Shown: piece after piece, positions 1 through 7,257 of the stretch | How positions within the stretch are numbered: the stretch's first letter is position 1 | How the letters are laid out: every line of letters starts with the position of its first letter | From: an uncultured Acidimicrobiia bacterium | GTDB lineage: Bacteria > Actinomycetota > Acidimicrobiia > IMCC26256 > CALEDW01 | Length of the DNA stretch: 15,483 nt | Reading direction: 5' to 3' | NCBI GenBank assembly: GCA_937949585.1 | Contig: CALEDW010000203.1 | Coordinates: 1-15,483 of the forward strand | Notes under the pieces: generated by a model | What the model saw: the letters and a program-made list of their open reading frames with translations, nothing else | Told to the model about the DNA's origin: nothing | Databases searched by the model: none | Program-made: the position numbers and the translations under genes

Positions 1-264
1 GAGTTCGCCCGCCTCGCCGCCGATCATCCCACCGAAGCGGCCCGGGTGCTGGCGGCCGAGGTCGGCCCCTTGGTCGAGCTGCTCGAGGCGGGCCGGGCCG
101 CCGGGGCCTTCCCCGCCGCGGATCCCGAGCTCGACGCGGTCACGATCACCGGCCTGGTGTGGACGCTCGGCAGTGCCCGCCTCGACGGCCGGGCGATCGG
201 CCGGGCCGAGGCCCGGGCACAGGTGCTGCGCTACTGCCTCCCGGCACTGGGAATCGCGCCGTGA
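1..264 (+). CDS. TetR-family transcriptional regulator, C-terminal end (partial)
   Basis: The reading frame is open from the first base and stops at 262-264, giving 87 residues of a C-terminus. The DNA-binding HTH lies outside the window. The visible part is all-helical and matches the usual TetR C-terminal ligand/dimer region: a helix ending in a VELLEAGRAAGAF-type segment, a short loop with DPELDA, then two final helices. Many TetR regulators of catabolic and fatty-acid operons have this ending. It overlaps the next gene by four bases (GTGA, 261-264), so it is the first visible gene of the operon and probably its local regulator. Assignment rests on general helix pattern and context, because the diagnostic HTH is not visible. 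Confidence 0.62.
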   Translation, partial: EFARLAADHPTEAARVLAAEVGPLVELLEAGRAAGAFPAADPELDAVTITGLVWTLGSARLDGRAIGRAEARAQVLRYCLPALGIAP

Positions 265-1598
265 CGGTGACGCTCCCGCCGGGCGAGGCGCGCTACTTCG
301 ACGCCGAGCGCGAGACGATGCCCCGCGACCGTCTCGCCGAGCTGCAGTGGGAGTTGCTCACCGAGACGCTGGCGTTCGCCTACGAGCGGGCGCCGCTGGT
401 CCGCAGCCTCTGGGAGGCGGCGGGGTGCCGGCCCGAGGACCTCGGTGGGATCGCGGATTTCGTGGCCCGGGCCCCCACCTTCGACAAGGACGCGCTGCGG
501 GCCTGGCGAGCCGGCCACGGCGACCCCTTCGGCGGCGTGTGCGGCGTCCCCGTGGGCGAGCTCAACGCGGTGACCTCCACGTCGGGCACCACGGGGGAGC
601 CGACGCTGGTGCCGGAACGGTGGGGGCAGGGCACGGTGGGTCCCCCGGCCGTGATGTACCGCGACCTCTGGGAGGTCGGGGTCCGCCCCGGCGACCACGT
701 GAGCCTGTTCCTGTTCACCTTCCGGGGCCCGGTGTTCGCGTTCGTGCAGCAGCTCGGCGCCGTACCGGTGTGCTTCGACCACGACGCAACCGAGATCGAG
801 CGCCTCCTGCGCTGCTCGGCCGAGCTGGCCCCGACCGCCCTGTACAACTTCGGCGGGCCGATGCTGCGGGCCACCGCGGAGGTGGCCGCGGCCCGGGGGC
901 TGGACCCCGCGTCGATGCTCGGTTCCTACCGCGGGGTCGTGGCCGCGGGCGAGCCGCTGGGGCCCCGGGCCCGTCGCCTCGCCGACGCCTGGGGTCTGGA
1001 GATCTTCGAGCACTCCGGCGTCGGCGACGTGACCGGCTGCTTCGAGTGCCGCGAGCACGCCGGGATGCACGTGTGGGAGGACACGGTGCTGGTGGAGGGT
1101 TTCGATCCCGACACGGGCCGGCCCTGCGACCCGGCCGCCGACCACCTGGAGCGGGTGGAGCTCGTGGCCACCGCGCTGGTGAACCGGGTGGCGCCGCTGG
1201 TGCGGTTCCGCTCCGGGGACCTCGTCGACCTCGACCGCCGCCCCTGCGCCTGCGGGCGTACCCACGCCCGCATCCGCACCCTCGGGCGGTTGGGGGACGA
1301 GGTGGTCGTCGACGGCCGCTCGGTGCTGCCGGGTGAACTGTGGGGGGCGATCGAGGCGATCGAGGCGTGCCGCCTCGGCTGTTTCCAGGTGATCCGTCCC
1401 CGCCGGGAGCTCGACGTGCTGCGGCTACGGGTCGGGTACCGCGACACCCCACCGGGCCGCCTCGAGGCGCTGCGCGACGAGGTGGCGGCGGCGGTGGTCG
1501 CCGTGGTGGGCCTGGTGCCCGAGGTGGAGCTCGTACCCGACACGCAGCTGCTGCGACTGGGACCGCCCCACAAGATCCCCCGGGTGGTCCCGGCGTGA
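261..1598 (+). CDS. PaaK-like phenylacetate/aryl-CoA ligase (ANL superfamily)
   Basis: A 445-residue adenylate-forming ligase, the normal length for the PaaK group (about 430-450). It should activate a carboxylic acid to its CoA thioester through an acyl-AMP intermediate in the cytoplasm. The ATP P-loop is intact at about residues 105-114 (TSTSGTTGEP). A FEHSGVGDVTGCFEC segment matches the PaaK active-site region. RFRSGDL, the CACGRTH cysteine motif and LGRLGDEVVVDG follow in the family order. A C-terminal lysine, K438 (HKIPRVV), sits where the catalytic lysine is expected. I chose the GTG at 261 because it gives a GTGA overlap with the regulator and removes an arginine-rich, non-family extension. 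It is the only one of the three AMP-binding-like proteins here with all key motifs. The acid cannot be deduced; phenylacetate itself is not implied. Confidence 0.9.
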   Translation: MTVTLPPGEARYFDAERETMPRDRLAELQWELLTETLAFAYERAPLVRSLWEAAGCRPEDLGGIADFVARAPTFDKDALRAWRAGHGDPFGGVCGVPVGELNAVTSTSGTTGEPTLVPERWGQGTVGPPAVMYRDLWEVGVRPGDHVSLFLFTFRGPVFAFVQQLGAVPVCFDHDATEIERLLRCSAELAPTALYNFGGPMLRATAEVAAARGLDPASMLGSYRGVVAAGEPLGPRARRLADAWGLEIFEHSGVGDVTGCFECREHAGMHVWEDTVLVEGFDPDTGRPCDPAADHLERVELVATALVNRVAPLVRFRSGDLVDLDRRPCACGRTHARIRTLGRLGDEVVVDGRSVLPGELWGAIEAIEACRLGCFQVIRPRRELDVLRLRVGYRDTPPGRLEALRDEVAAAVVAVVGLVPEVELVPDTQLLRLGPPHKIPRVVPA

Positions 1599-2374
1599 CC
1601 GGCACCTGGGGGGTCGGCAGCTACGTGACCGTCGACGCCGCCGGCCGTCCGGTGCGGCGCGCCTGGCGGGTGGGTCACGACGAGATCGGTCGCGACACCG
1701 CCGCCGCCGCTCGCTGGCTCGAGGCGGTGGGGATCCCCCCGGGCGGGCGGCTGCTCGTGGCCTCGATGCTCTCCGAGGCGGCGCAGGCCTGGCCGCTCAT
1801 GCTGGCCGCGCTCGCCCGCGGGGTGCAGCTCACCCTCACCGACGCCGTCGCCGCCGAGGTGCCGCGGTTGCGGGTGATGCTGCGGTCGCTCCGCCACGAC
1901 GCGGTGGTGGGGGTGACCGACGCGCTCGTCGACGCGCTCACGGCCGGGGGCGACCTCGACCTCTTGCTGGAGGTGCCGCTCGTGGCGGCCCGCCCGGGCG
2001 GCTGGGAGCGGCTCGCCGCCGCCGGACGGACGGTCCATCGCTGGTGCCTCGTCGGGCCCGCGGTCGCCCGTTCGACGGGACCGGGCGGCCCCGCGGAGGT
2101 CGAACCCGGCGAGTGGGCCCTCGGCGGCGACGGCCGGCGGGTGACGGTCACCGGCGTGGCGCCGCGGCTCGAGGCGGTGCGGGACGTGCCCGCGGCGGTC
2201 GCCGGCGAGGTGCGCGACGCCCACACCCTGGTGCCCCGGCCTCTCGGGCCGGACCTGCCGTCCCCGGGTGCGCTCGGCGCCGTGGACCCGGCCGTTGCCG
2301 ACGTCCCCGGGACCGGCGGGGCCGCCCCGCCCGATGAGACCTTCGATCCGAGACGGGAGGCGCACCGGTGCTGA
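1595..2374 (+). CDS. Stand-alone AMP-binding N-terminal-like protein, function unknown
   Basis: A 259-residue protein starting at a GTG that overlaps the upstream stop (GTGA, 1595-1598). Roughly the first 120 residues look like the N-terminal subdomain of AMP-dependent ligases: an 'R-A-W-R-V-G-H-D-E-I' region, the AARWLEAVGIPPGGRLLVAS pattern (helix, 'G-h-x-P-G-x-R-h'), then a helix with PLMLAALARGVQLTL. The TSGTTG P-loop, the YGxTE motif, the hinge and the catalytic lysine are all absent. The C-terminal 60 residues are Pro/Gly/Ala-rich and look disordered. It could be a degenerate partner subunit for one of the flanking ligases, or a decayed gene kept because it is translationally coupled. 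It overlaps the amidohydrolase by seven bases. The ANL resemblance is by eye, so function is left open. Confidence 0.7.
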   Translation: MTGTWGVGSYVTVDAAGRPVRRAWRVGHDEIGRDTAAAARWLEAVGIPPGGRLLVASMLSEAAQAWPLMLAALARGVQLTLTDAVAAEVPRLRVMLRSLRHDAVVGVTDALVDALTAGGDLDLLLEVPLVAARPGGWERLAAAGRTVHRWCLVGPAVARSTGPGGPAEVEPGEWALGGDGRRVTVTGVAPRLEAVRDVPAAVAGEVRDAHTLVPRPLGPDLPSPGALGAVDPAVADVPGTGGAAPPDETFDPRREAHRC

Positions 2375-3444
2375 TCAGTGCTGACAGCCACGTGTTCGAA
2401 CCGCCGACGCTGTGGGAGGAACGCCTCCCCGCTGCGTACCGGGACCGGGGTCCCCGTCTGGTGGCCGACGGGGACTGGTACGTGCTGGCGATCGACGGCG
2501 TGCCGCCCCGCAAGCTGGCCCGCCGCGGCGCCGATGCCGGCGGTGGCACCGACGGGCACGGCGCCTCGACACCGCCGGGCGCCGGAGGCGCCGACGTGGC
2601 CCGCCGGCTCGCCGACATGGACGCCGACGGGGTGCGCGCCGAGGTGATCTACCCGACCTTCGGGCTGTTCGTGGACCTCATCCCCGACCCGGGGCTCGCC
2701 CTGGCCTGCGCCCGGGTCTACAACGATTGGCTCGCCGAGACGTTCCTGGGCGCAGGGGAGCGTTTCGTCCCCGCCGCGCTCGTGCCGCTCGGCGACCTCG
2801 ACGGCGGGGTCGCCGAACTGTCCCGCGTCGCCGAGGTCGGTTTCCGCGCCGCGCTGGTGCCGACCACCCCGCCGGCCGGCCGACCCTACAACCTGTCCGA
2901 CTACGACCCGCTGTGGCGCACCGCCGCCGAGGCGGGGATCCCGCTGTCGATGCACACCGGCACGGGTACCCAGCCCAGCGCCGAGCGCGGCCCGGGCGGC
3001 GCGGTGATCAACTACGTGGCGGTCGGGCTGCGCTCCGCCGAGACGCTGTGCTACCTGGCCGCATCCGGAGTGCTGGAACGCCACCCCGACCTGCGGGTCG
3101 TGTTCGTGGAGACCGGCGCCGGCTGGTTCGCCTACTGCTGCGAGCGGATGGACGAGGCGTTCGAGGAGCACGCGGCGTGGGTGAAGCCGCGTCTGGCGGC
3201 CCCGCCGAGCCACTACGCCACCCACCAGTGCTTCGTGACCCTCGGCGCCGACCGGGCACCCCTGCTCACCCGGGAGCTCACCGGGGTCGGCCCCCTCCTG
3301 TGGGCGAGCGACTACCCGCACCCCGAGGGCACCTTCCCGCACTCCCGCGAGGTGGTGGCCCGGATCTTCGCCGACCTCACCGACGCCGAGCGCCGCGCCG
3401 TCACCCACGACAACGCCGCCCGCCTGTACCGGATCGCGCCGTGA
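2368..3444 (+). CDS. Amidohydrolase-2 family metal-dependent hydrolase/decarboxylase
   Basis: A 358-residue TIM-barrel protein of the amidohydrolase_2 type (ACMSD/uracil-decarboxylase-like group, hydrolases or non-oxidative decarboxylases). Visible signatures are the N-terminal metal motif ISADSHVFEPP (D6, H8), a strand-end histidine at H196 in SMHTGTG, VVFVETGAGWF in the late barrel, and the catalytic aspartate D315 in LLWASDYPHPEG. The RRLADMDADGVRAEVIYPTF segment is also typical. The GTG at 2368 is preceded by GGGAGG at 2355-2360, a good ribosome-binding site. This is one of the few recognisable ones in the operon, so this gene may be re-initiated strongly. The start overlaps the previous gene by seven bases, and the stop overlaps the next in GTGA. 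The substrate is probably a ring or acid intermediate of the same pathway, by inference from context. Confidence 0.88.
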   Translation: MLISADSHVFEPPTLWEERLPAAYRDRGPRLVADGDWYVLAIDGVPPRKLARRGADAGGGTDGHGASTPPGAGGADVARRLADMDADGVRAEVIYPTFGLFVDLIPDPGLALACARVYNDWLAETFLGAGERFVPAALVPLGDLDGGVAELSRVAEVGFRAALVPTTPPAGRPYNLSDYDPLWRTAAEAGIPLSMHTGTGTQPSAERGPGGAVINYVAVGLRSAETLCYLAASGVLERHPDLRVVFVETGAGWFAYCCERMDEAFEEHAAWVKPRLAAPPSHYATHQCFVTLGADRAPLLTRELTGVGPLLWASDYPHPEGTFPHSREVVARIFADLTDAERRAVTHDNAARLYRIAP

Positions 3445-4640
3445 GCGGCGGGCACCCGCTGCGCGACCGCACCGCGATCGTCGGGATCGGCGCCACCCGC
3501 TACTGGCGCCGGGGCGAGTCGCGGCCCCGCACCCCGATGGAGCTGGCGGCGGAAGCGCTCCTCCTGGCCTGCGGAGACGCCGGTGTCGGCGTGGAGGAGG
3601 TCGACGGCTTCGCGCTCTACTCGATGGGCTTCGACGTGAGCCTGTTCGCCCAGTGGCTGAACCTCGACGTCCGGTTCTCGGCGATGCTCACCGGCGGCGG
3701 TGGGGGGGCGGCCGGGTCGGTGGGTCTGGCCGCGGCGGCGATCGTGTCCGGCCAGGCCGACCTCGTCGCCTCGATCATGACCCTCCAGCAGGCCACCTCC
3801 CGCTTCGGGGCTGCGTTCGCCCCCGGCGACCGCGACCCCGGCGCCTACCGGGCCCCGACGTCGGTGGAGAGCAGCTTCCTCCAACCGGCGGGGCTGATGT
3901 CCCCGGCGCAGATGTTCGCGCTGCTCACCCGTCGCCACATGCACCGCTACGGGACGCGCCGGGAGCACTTCGCCGAAGTGGCGATCAGCACCCGGGCCAA
4001 CGCGGTTCGCCGCCCGTCGGCGCTCATGCGCGAGCCGCTCACCCTCGAGGCCTACCTCGAGGCCCGAATGATCGCCGAGCCGCTGTGCCTCTACGACTGC
4101 TGCCTGGAGAGCGACGGCGCGGTGGCCGTGCTCACGACCAGCGCGGCCCGGGCCCGGGACTGCGCGCGCCCGCCGGTGTACGTGGCGGCCTCCGCGCACG
4201 GCGGGGCGGGCCGGTGGGGCCCGGGGATCACCTGGCTGGGGATGCCCGACGAGATCTTCGCCTCCAGCGGCCACCGGCCGGTCGCCGAGGCGGCGTGGCG
4301 GATGTCCGGACTCGGTCCCGCCGACGTCGACGTGGCGCTGCTGTACGACCACTTCAGTCCGCTGGTGATCATGCAGCTCGAGGACTACGGGTTCTGTCCG
4401 GTGGGGGAGGGCGGCCCGTTCGTCGCCGACGGCAACATCCGCTGGCCCGACGGGCGGATCCCGGTGAACACCCACGGGGGCAACCTCTCGGAGGCCTACA
4501 TCATCGGGATGACCCACGTCGTGGAGGCCGTGGAGCAGCTGCGGGGCACCGCCACGAACCAGGTGCCGGGCGCCGAGGTCGCGCTCGTGACCGGTGGACC
4601 GGCGGGGATCCCGGTGTCGAACCTGGTGCTGCACCGGTGA
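3441..4640 (+). CDS. Thiolase-fold protein, Ltp2/SCP2-thiolase-like, lacking the nucleophilic cysteine
   Basis: A 399-residue thiolase-superfamily protein. The start TAIVGIGATRYWRRGESRP and a late GGNLSEAYIIGMTHVVEA are typical of the lipid-transfer/SCP2 thiolase branch. Where classical thiolases carry the acyl-accepting Cys within a C-x-S-G motif (about residue 90), this protein has a glycine-rich TGGGGGAAGSVGL (residues 84-96). It is therefore unlikely to be a Claisen thiolase. In the related aldolase Ltp2, tyrosines replace the thiolase chemistry. Here Y302 (LLYDHFSPL) and Y353 (LSEAY) are spaced about as I recall for Ltp2. The NTHGG motif is at 343-347. The gene immediately before a DUF35 protein, with a GTGA overlap, supports a two-subunit complex. 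Retro-aldol cleavage of a beta-hydroxyacyl-CoA is an inference. Confidence 0.87.
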   Translation: MSGGHPLRDRTAIVGIGATRYWRRGESRPRTPMELAAEALLLACGDAGVGVEEVDGFALYSMGFDVSLFAQWLNLDVRFSAMLTGGGGGAAGSVGLAAAAIVSGQADLVASIMTLQQATSRFGAAFAPGDRDPGAYRAPTSVESSFLQPAGLMSPAQMFALLTRRHMHRYGTRREHFAEVAISTRANAVRRPSALMREPLTLEAYLEARMIAEPLCLYDCCLESDGAVAVLTTSAARARDCARPPVYVAASAHGGAGRWGPGITWLGMPDEIFASSGHRPVAEAAWRMSGLGPADVDVALLYDHFSPLVIMQLEDYGFCPVGEGGPFVADGNIRWPDGRIPVNTHGGNLSEAYIIGMTHVVEAVEQLRGTATNQVPGAEVALVTGGPAGIPVSNLVLHR

Positions 4641-5119
4641 GCGGGACGGCCGGGCCCGGCGGCGCCGCGCCCGCCGGGCCGGAGCCGGGGGTGCTGCCCG
4701 GCGAGCTCGTCCACGTGGTCACCGACCGGTGGACGGCCCCGTGGTGGGAGGCGTTCGCGGCAGGCCGGCTCGTGGTGCCGGCCTGCGGGGCCTGCGGTAC
4801 CCGCCGGTTCCCGCCGACGCCGTTCTGCCCGACCTGCCGGTCCCAGGAGCTGCGCTGGGAGCCGGTGGTGCCCCGGGGTCGCATCTACAGCTTCACGGTG
4901 ATCCGCCACGCCGTGATCCCCCCGGTCGCCGAGGTGCTGCCGCTGGTGGTGGCGCTCGTCGAGCCGGACGAGGCGCCCGGGTGCCGGCTCGTCGGCAACG
5001 TGGTCGGGGTGGCGCCCGAGGCGGTGGCGGTGGACATGCGGGTGGTGATCGAGGCCCGCCGGGTGCGTGACGGCGTGGCCGTCCCGCGGTTCCGGCCCGC
5101 AGGGCCGGGTGTCCTGTGA
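4637..5119 (+). CDS. DUF35 Zn-ribbon/OB-fold protein, probable partner of the thiolase-like protein
   Basis: A 160-residue acyl-CoA-binding OB-fold protein. After a Gly/Pro/Ala-rich leader of about 20 residues come a helix (DRWTAPWWEAFAAGRLVVPA) and a four-cysteine rubredoxin-like zinc ribbon, CGACG-x(11)-CPTC. The OB domain follows, with the family signature GRIYSFTVIRHAV and a beta-rich VALVEPDEAPGCRLVGNVV region. Length and domain order are normal for DUF35 (about 130-160). In characterised cases, such as ChsH2 with Ltp2, this protein binds the thiolase-like subunit and is needed for its activity. The start is a GTG overlapping the thiolase stop as GTGA, which suggests equimolar translation. 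Family assignment is firm; the partnership is inferred from adjacency and precedent. Confidence 0.9.
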   Translation: MSGTAGPGGAAPAGPEPGVLPGELVHVVTDRWTAPWWEAFAAGRLVVPACGACGTRRFPPTPFCPTCRSQELRWEPVVPRGRIYSFTVIRHAVIPPVAEVLPLVVALVEPDEAPGCRLVGNVVGVAPEAVAVDMRVVIEARRVRDGVAVPRFRPAGPGVL

Positions 5120-6711
5120 CCGCGACCGGCGGTGCCGCCCGGGGCGGCGCCCCGCGGCCCGATCCCCGGCTCGCCTCGCTGCGCCTGGAGGCCGTCGCCG
5201 ACGGCCACGCCCGCGCCCGTCCGCAGGCCCCGGCCACGGCCGAGGGCGGGCGCGTCCGCACCTGGGCGGACCTGGCCACCCGGGGAGCGCAGGTGGCGGC
5301 GGCCCTGGCCCGGTCGGGGGTGGGGCCGGGCGACCGGGTGCTGTGGCTCGGGCAGGGGAGCGACCGGGTGCTCGAGCTGCTGCTCGGCTGTGCCCGCCGT
5401 CGGGCGGTGCTGTGCCCGGCGAACTGGCGGCTGGCGCCGCCGGAGGTCGCCTTCGTCGTCGACGATCTGCGGCCGGCGCTGGTCGTCGCGCAGGCCGTGG
5501 AGGTCGGCGGGCGCGTCGAGGAGGGTCTCGCCACCGCGGCCTGGGAGGCCCCCGTGGTGACCCACGACGTCGGCGACGGGTTCGAGACCTGGCTCGCCGG
5601 GGCGCCCGGTGCGTCGGCCGAGGTGACACCGGCCGATCCCGGACCGGCGGACGAGGCGGTGCTGGCGTTCCACACCGCCGGGCACGACGGGCGGCCCGCC
5701 GCAGCGCTGCTGTCCCACCGGGCGCTGCTCGCCCAGGCGGTGCTGATGGGGCCCTGGATGGGGGTCGACGCCCGGTCCCGGTTCCTGGTCGCCGGGCCGT
5801 TGTTCCACGTGGGGGTCTGGATGGAGCTGCTGGCCACGTTCGTGGCCGGGGGTGCGAACGTGTTCCTGCGCCGCTTCGAGCCGGAGGCGGCGTGCCGGGC
5901 CGTGGAGGCCCATCGCTGCACGAGCGGCTACCTGTTCGGCCCCATGATCGACGGGATCGTGGAGGCCAACGCCGGCGGCCGCTTCGACCTGTCCTCGCTG
6001 CGCGGCCGGCGCGGGAACCCCGTGTTCGACGCCTGGGTGGCCGACGACCCCTCACCGTGGGGCCGCCGGCCCGGTGGGTACGGGCAGACCGAGCTGTGCG
6101 GGATGGCGACCTTCAATCTGCTGTCCGAGCCGGGGGAGGCCGGCACCCACGGGCGTCCCTCGCCGCTGCTCGACCTGCGGGTCGTCGACGCCGACGGGCG
6201 GGAGCGGCCGCCGGGCGAGACCGGGGAGGTGGTGGCCCGGGGGCTCACGGTCACCAACGGCTACTGGGACCGCCCTCAGCTCAACCGGGCCCGCACGGCG
6301 GGCGGCTGGTGGCACACCCGCGACCTCGGGCGCTTCGAGCCGGACGGGACCTTCAGCTTCGTGGGACCGGTGACCCGCATGCTGAAGACCGGCGCCGAGA
6401 ACGTGTACCCGGCCGAGGTGGAGGCGGTCCTGCGCGCCCATCCCGGGGTGGCGGACGCGGTGGTGCTCGGGGTGCCCGACGCCCGGTTCGTGCAGCGGGT
6501 GGAGGCGGTGATCGAACCGGCCGGGGAGGCCCCGGGACCCGCCGAGCTCGAGGCCCACTGCCGGGCGCGCCTCGCCGGCTACAAGGTGCCCCGCGCGTAC
6601 CACACGGTCGAGCGCTTGCCGCGGGCGGCGGACGGCGCACCGGACCGTGACGAGCTCGACCGGCGCTACGGCGGGGGCGGATACCCGGGCGGGACGACGC
6701 GGTCGGTGTGA
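5116..6711 (+). CDS. AMP-binding (acyl-CoA synthetase-like) protein with degenerate P-loop and no A10 lysine
   Basis: A 531-residue ANL-superfamily protein of normal length, starting at a GTG in a GTGA overlap with the DUF35 gene. Several motifs are intact: GYGQTELCG around Y322 (adenine-binding), HTRDLG at 400-405 (ribose-binding Asp403), and RMLKTGAENVYPAEVEAV (hinge and C-terminal domain entry). Two critical sites are not. The P-loop reads HTAGHDGRPAAALLSH at 186-201 instead of T-S-G-T-T-G-x-P-K-G, losing the hydroxyl residues and the lysine. The A10 motif reads LPRAADGAPDRDEL at 501-514, where the catalytic lysine after the glycine should be. It may use a different chemistry, bind but not adenylate, or be an inactive partner. 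It is the last gene of the operon. Confidence 0.87.
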   Translation: MTATGGAARGGAPRPDPRLASLRLEAVADGHARARPQAPATAEGGRVRTWADLATRGAQVAAALARSGVGPGDRVLWLGQGSDRVLELLLGCARRRAVLCPANWRLAPPEVAFVVDDLRPALVVAQAVEVGGRVEEGLATAAWEAPVVTHDVGDGFETWLAGAPGASAEVTPADPGPADEAVLAFHTAGHDGRPAAALLSHRALLAQAVLMGPWMGVDARSRFLVAGPLFHVGVWMELLATFVAGGANVFLRRFEPEAACRAVEAHRCTSGYLFGPMIDGIVEANAGGRFDLSSLRGRRGNPVFDAWVADDPSPWGRRPGGYGQTELCGMATFNLLSEPGEAGTHGRPSPLLDLRVVDADGRERPPGETGEVVARGLTVTNGYWDRPQLNRARTAGGWWHTRDLGRFEPDGTFSFVGPVTRMLKTGAENVYPAEVEAVLRAHPGVADAVVLGVPDARFVQRVEAVIEPAGEAPGPAELEAHCRARLAGYKVPRAYHTVERLPRAADGAPDRDELDRRYGGGGYPGGTTRSV

Positions 6712-6726
6712 CGGTCGGGGCGCCGT

Positions 6727-6748
6727 GCCGGCGTGTCCGGCTTACTTT
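6727..6748 (+). terminator. Possible terminator of the catabolic operon
   Basis: Sixteen bases after the last stop of the + operon is a small GC hairpin: GCCGG at 6727-6731, loop CGTGT, CCGGC at 6737-6741. It is followed at once by TTACTTT. The stem is only 5 bp, so this is a weak candidate. The other strand runs into the same hairpin just past the Nudix stop, so it could serve both convergent operons. Confidence 0.38.
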
Positions 6749-7257
6749 ACATAACGATCATTATGGGCGCCCGGTTGACGGTGCGGGGAGAAGCCGGGAT
6801 CGAGGGCCGCCGTCGCCTCGAGGAACGCCAGGAGCCCCGGCACCAGGTCGAGACCGGCCACGTCGCGGACCGGCACCCAGGCCGCCTCGGCGGCGTCGTC
6901 GCCGGCGACGGGCTCGGCAGCGGGGTCGAGCGCCTCGGCGACGAAGTCGAGGATCACCCAGTGACCGCCGGCCTCGGGGTCGATCCGCTCGGCCCACCCG
7001 AGGAAGCGTCCCACGCGGACCTGCAGGCCCGTCTCCTCCAGCACCTCGCGGGCGACCGCCGCGGCCGCGGGCTCGCCGGTGCGGATCGCACCGCCCGGCA
7101 GGGACCAGCAGCCGGCGGCGGGGGGACGGGCACGACGCACGAGCAGGAGCCGGTCCCGGTGGCGCACGAGCGCGCCGACGCCGACGCGGGGACCGGTCGG
7201 GGGATCGCCGGGGTGCGGGGAGCCGGGGGGCACGACGCCGGTCTCAGGGCAGGACAC
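6742..7257 (-). CDS. Nudix hydrolase
   Basis: A 171-residue Nudix (MutT-type) pyrophosphohydrolase that would cleave a nucleoside diphosphate linked to another moiety. The Nudix box is complete: G56-x5-E62-x7-R70-E71-VLEETGL. It is preceded by VGVGALVRHRDRLLLVRRA and WSLPGGA, the usual strand and entry segments. DAAEAAWVPV follows as the typical late strand. The GTG at 7257 overlaps the upstream GNAT gene by 14 bases. A second GTG at 7233 lies after the GNAT stop and is possible, and neither has a clear ribosome-binding site. The last ten residues (GAHNDRYVK) are coded by unusually AT-rich DNA that also forms the palindrome at 6750-6765, so the original C-terminus may have been altered. Substrate is unknown. 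Confidence 0.88.
   Translation of the reverse strand: MSCPETGVVPPGSPHPGDPPTGPRVGVGALVRHRDRLLLVRRARPPAAGCWSLPGGAIRTGEPAAAAVAREVLEETGLQVRVGRFLGWAERIDPEAGGHWVILDFVAEALDPAAEPVAGDDAAEAAWVPVRDVAGLDLVPGLLAFLEATAALDPGFSPHRQPGAHNDRYVK
6750..6765. promoter_or_regulatory. AT-rich near-palindrome, operator-like
   Basis: CATAACGATCATTATG is a 16-bp palindrome with 7 of 8 base pairs symmetric. It sits in a 25-bp AT-rich island inside very GC-rich DNA. It resembles the operators bound by TetR-type dimers, and the window begins with a TetR-type gene. Its place is odd: it overlaps the last codons of the Nudix gene at a convergent junction, where no promoter is needed. Binding is untested, and coincidence is possible. 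Confidence 0.35.

Noticed and set aside
1675..3408. 577-codon - strand frame antisense to the amidohydrolase and upstream gene
   Set aside because: It lies opposite genes with clear motifs and has no recognisable domain, a normal third-position GC artefact.
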